A DNA stretch of 64,000 nucleotides from Mesorhizobium sp. Pch-S (GTDB lineage: Bacteria; Pseudomonadota; Alphaproteobacteria; Rhizobiales; Rhizobiaceae), in contig NZ_CP029562.1 of assembly GCF_004136315.1 (NCBI RefSeq), forward strand, positions 1,860,001 through 1,924,000, written 5' to 3'. Below are positions 63,189-64,000 of this stretch, piece by piece. Position numbers and translations under genes: made by a program. Position 1 is the stretch's first letter. Each line of letters starts with the position of its first letter. The notes below the pieces were generated by a model. The model saw only the letters and a list, made by a program, of their open reading frames with translations. It did no database searches and had not been told where the DNA came from.

Positions 63189-64000
63189 TCAAAGCCTTGA
63201 AGAAAGTGCGGGGATGTCGACTTGCGACATCACGCCGGGCAGTTCGGGGCGCGTCCACGGCCTCAGCAGGCCGGCACCGCGGAGCGGAGAATGGTCCTTG
63301 GGACCGATGGCGTCGTCGCCGGCAGCGCGCGCCGCGCGGAAGGCGGCTTCGGCTTCCTCGGCCGTGCAGATGGTGGCGACATAGGACGGCCTCGGGCCGA
63401 GGATCGAGCCACGCCGGGCATACTTGTCGTATTCGAGCGGCAAGGTGTTGTAGGCGCCTTCGAGGCCGAGCCCGCCCTTGGCGTTGATCGACATCATCTC
63501 GTTCATGCACATCTTGCCGCGCTCGACGCACATGTTGAGGATGGCCTGGAAGAGGTTGGGGTCGACCGCGCCGTAGCGGCGCACCGGCTCGTTCTCGCTC
63601 GGCCGCTCCAGCTCGAGGTAGTGTTCCCTGTCCAGCGTCTGGCCGGCGGCCTTGGCGCTTGCCACCCACTGGTCGAAACCGGCCTCGGACTGGCCATGGA
63701 AGTCGAAGCGCATGCCGGAAAAGCCGGCGCCGCTATAGTTGGCCGAGAAGCCCTTATAGGTGCCTTCGTGGTTGATCACCGCGTGCAGCTTGGTCTCCAT
63801 GCCGGCCATGGAATAGATCATGCCGGCGAGCGCCGGGATGTAGAAGGAGTTCATCACGCCGGACGACGTGATGCGGAAATCGATCGGCCTGCCGACGGGT
63901 GCGGCCATCTCGTTGACCGTGGCAATGCCGTATTCGGGGTAGATGAACAGCCACTTCCAGTCGAGCGATACGACCTCGACCCTGAGCGGCCGGTGCTCTT
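63189..64000 (-). CDS. cyoA: Cytochrome bo quinol oxidase subunit II, 5' end outside the window
   Basis: Only the C-terminal part (about 270 residues) is present. The frame stays open to the window edge, with [16 protein letters not shown] just inside, a hallmark of subunit [33 protein letters not shown] gives the cupredoxin domain (split here at FRI) without CuA ligands, as expected of a quinol rather than cytochrome c oxidase. The distal tail (about the last 70 residues) is extended relative to E. coli. The promoter and lipoprotein signal lie to the right, outside. Confidence 0.93.
   Translation of the reverse strand, partial: EHRPLRVEVVSLDWKWLFIYPEYGIATVNEMAAPVGRPIDFRITSSGVMNSFYIPALAGMIYSMAGMETKLHAVINHEGTYKGFSANYSGAGFSGMRFDFHGQSEAGFDQWVASAKAAGQTLDREHYLELERPSENEPVRRYGAVDPNLFQAILNMCVERGKMCMNEMMSINAKGGLGLEGAYNTLPLEYDKYARRGSILGPRPSYVATICTAEEAEAAFRAARAAGDDAIGPKDHSPLRGAGLLRPWTRPELPGVMSQVDIPALSSRL

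Noticed and set aside
61244..63487. 747-codon open frame on the plus strand
   Set aside because: It is the exact antisense of cyoB, with low-complexity acidic and His-rich translation.

Overview
The window looks like chromosomal DNA of a Rhizobiales alphaproteobacterium, probably close to Mesorhizobium. The reasons are the high GC content, the fused rhamnulose-phosphate aldolase/dehydrogenase RhaD, the cyoABCD-SURF1-ActSR arrangement, the many sugar ABC importers, and dispersed GAGCGTTTCC palindromic elements like those I remember from Mesorhizobium genomes. I saw no rRNA, tRNA, CRISPR array, insertion sequence or prophage. Most of the window is catabolic and transport accessory DNA.

Region 1 (1-14.9 kb) is an L-rhamnose locus. 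On the minus strand a tightly overlapping operon runs rhaR (DeoR), rhaK, ABC importer (ATPase, two permeases, binding protein), class II aldolase, FGGY kinase, HAD protein, rhaI and a second class II aldolase. rhaD is divergent from rhaR. One permease (rhaQ) carries a one-base frameshift. The second kinase reads through a dispersed palindromic repeat at its N terminus. Region 2 (14.9-24.7 kb) holds a TerC/YjbE membrane protein with a possible upstream RNA element, a LysR-controlled adenine deaminase-like amidohydrolase with a YczE membrane protein, and a ribose-type ABC importer divergent from a LacI regulator, with a matching operator on each side.

Region 3 (24.7-38.3 kb) has VOC and DUF1349 proteins. 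After them comes a nine-gene minus-strand cluster: outer-membrane protein, SDR, DUF5938 reductase-like protein, SCP2-type thiolase, SDR, acetoacetyl-CoA synthetase-like ligase, class II-like polyhydroxyalkanoate synthase, PhaZ-like hydrolase, SDR, then TetR. It looks like a pathway for CoA-linked 3-hydroxy/3-oxo acids joined to polyester storage. Two of its promoters share TTGAC-N4-GTCAA palindromes. Region 4 (38.4-46.5 kb) is a GntR-controlled sugar/sugar-acid pathway: SMP-30 lactonase (frameshifted), SDR, AGE-family isomerase, an Frc-type ABC importer and an enolase-superfamily dehydratase.

Region 5 (46.5-57.5 kb) has a PatB/MalY aminotransferase and a complete siderophore-type uptake operon: a pair of exporter-fold ABC half-transporters like YbtPQ/IrtAB, a TonB receptor, a FecCD permease, an ATPase, a binding protein and TetR. 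Region 6 (57.5-64 kb) is core respiration: cyoABCD (cyoA cut by the window edge), SURF1, and the redox two-component pair ActS/ActR.

The least familiar parts are the polyester/CoA cluster, the rhamnose operon with its extra kinase-aldolase module, the repeat read as coding sequence, and the GntR pathway of unknown substrate.
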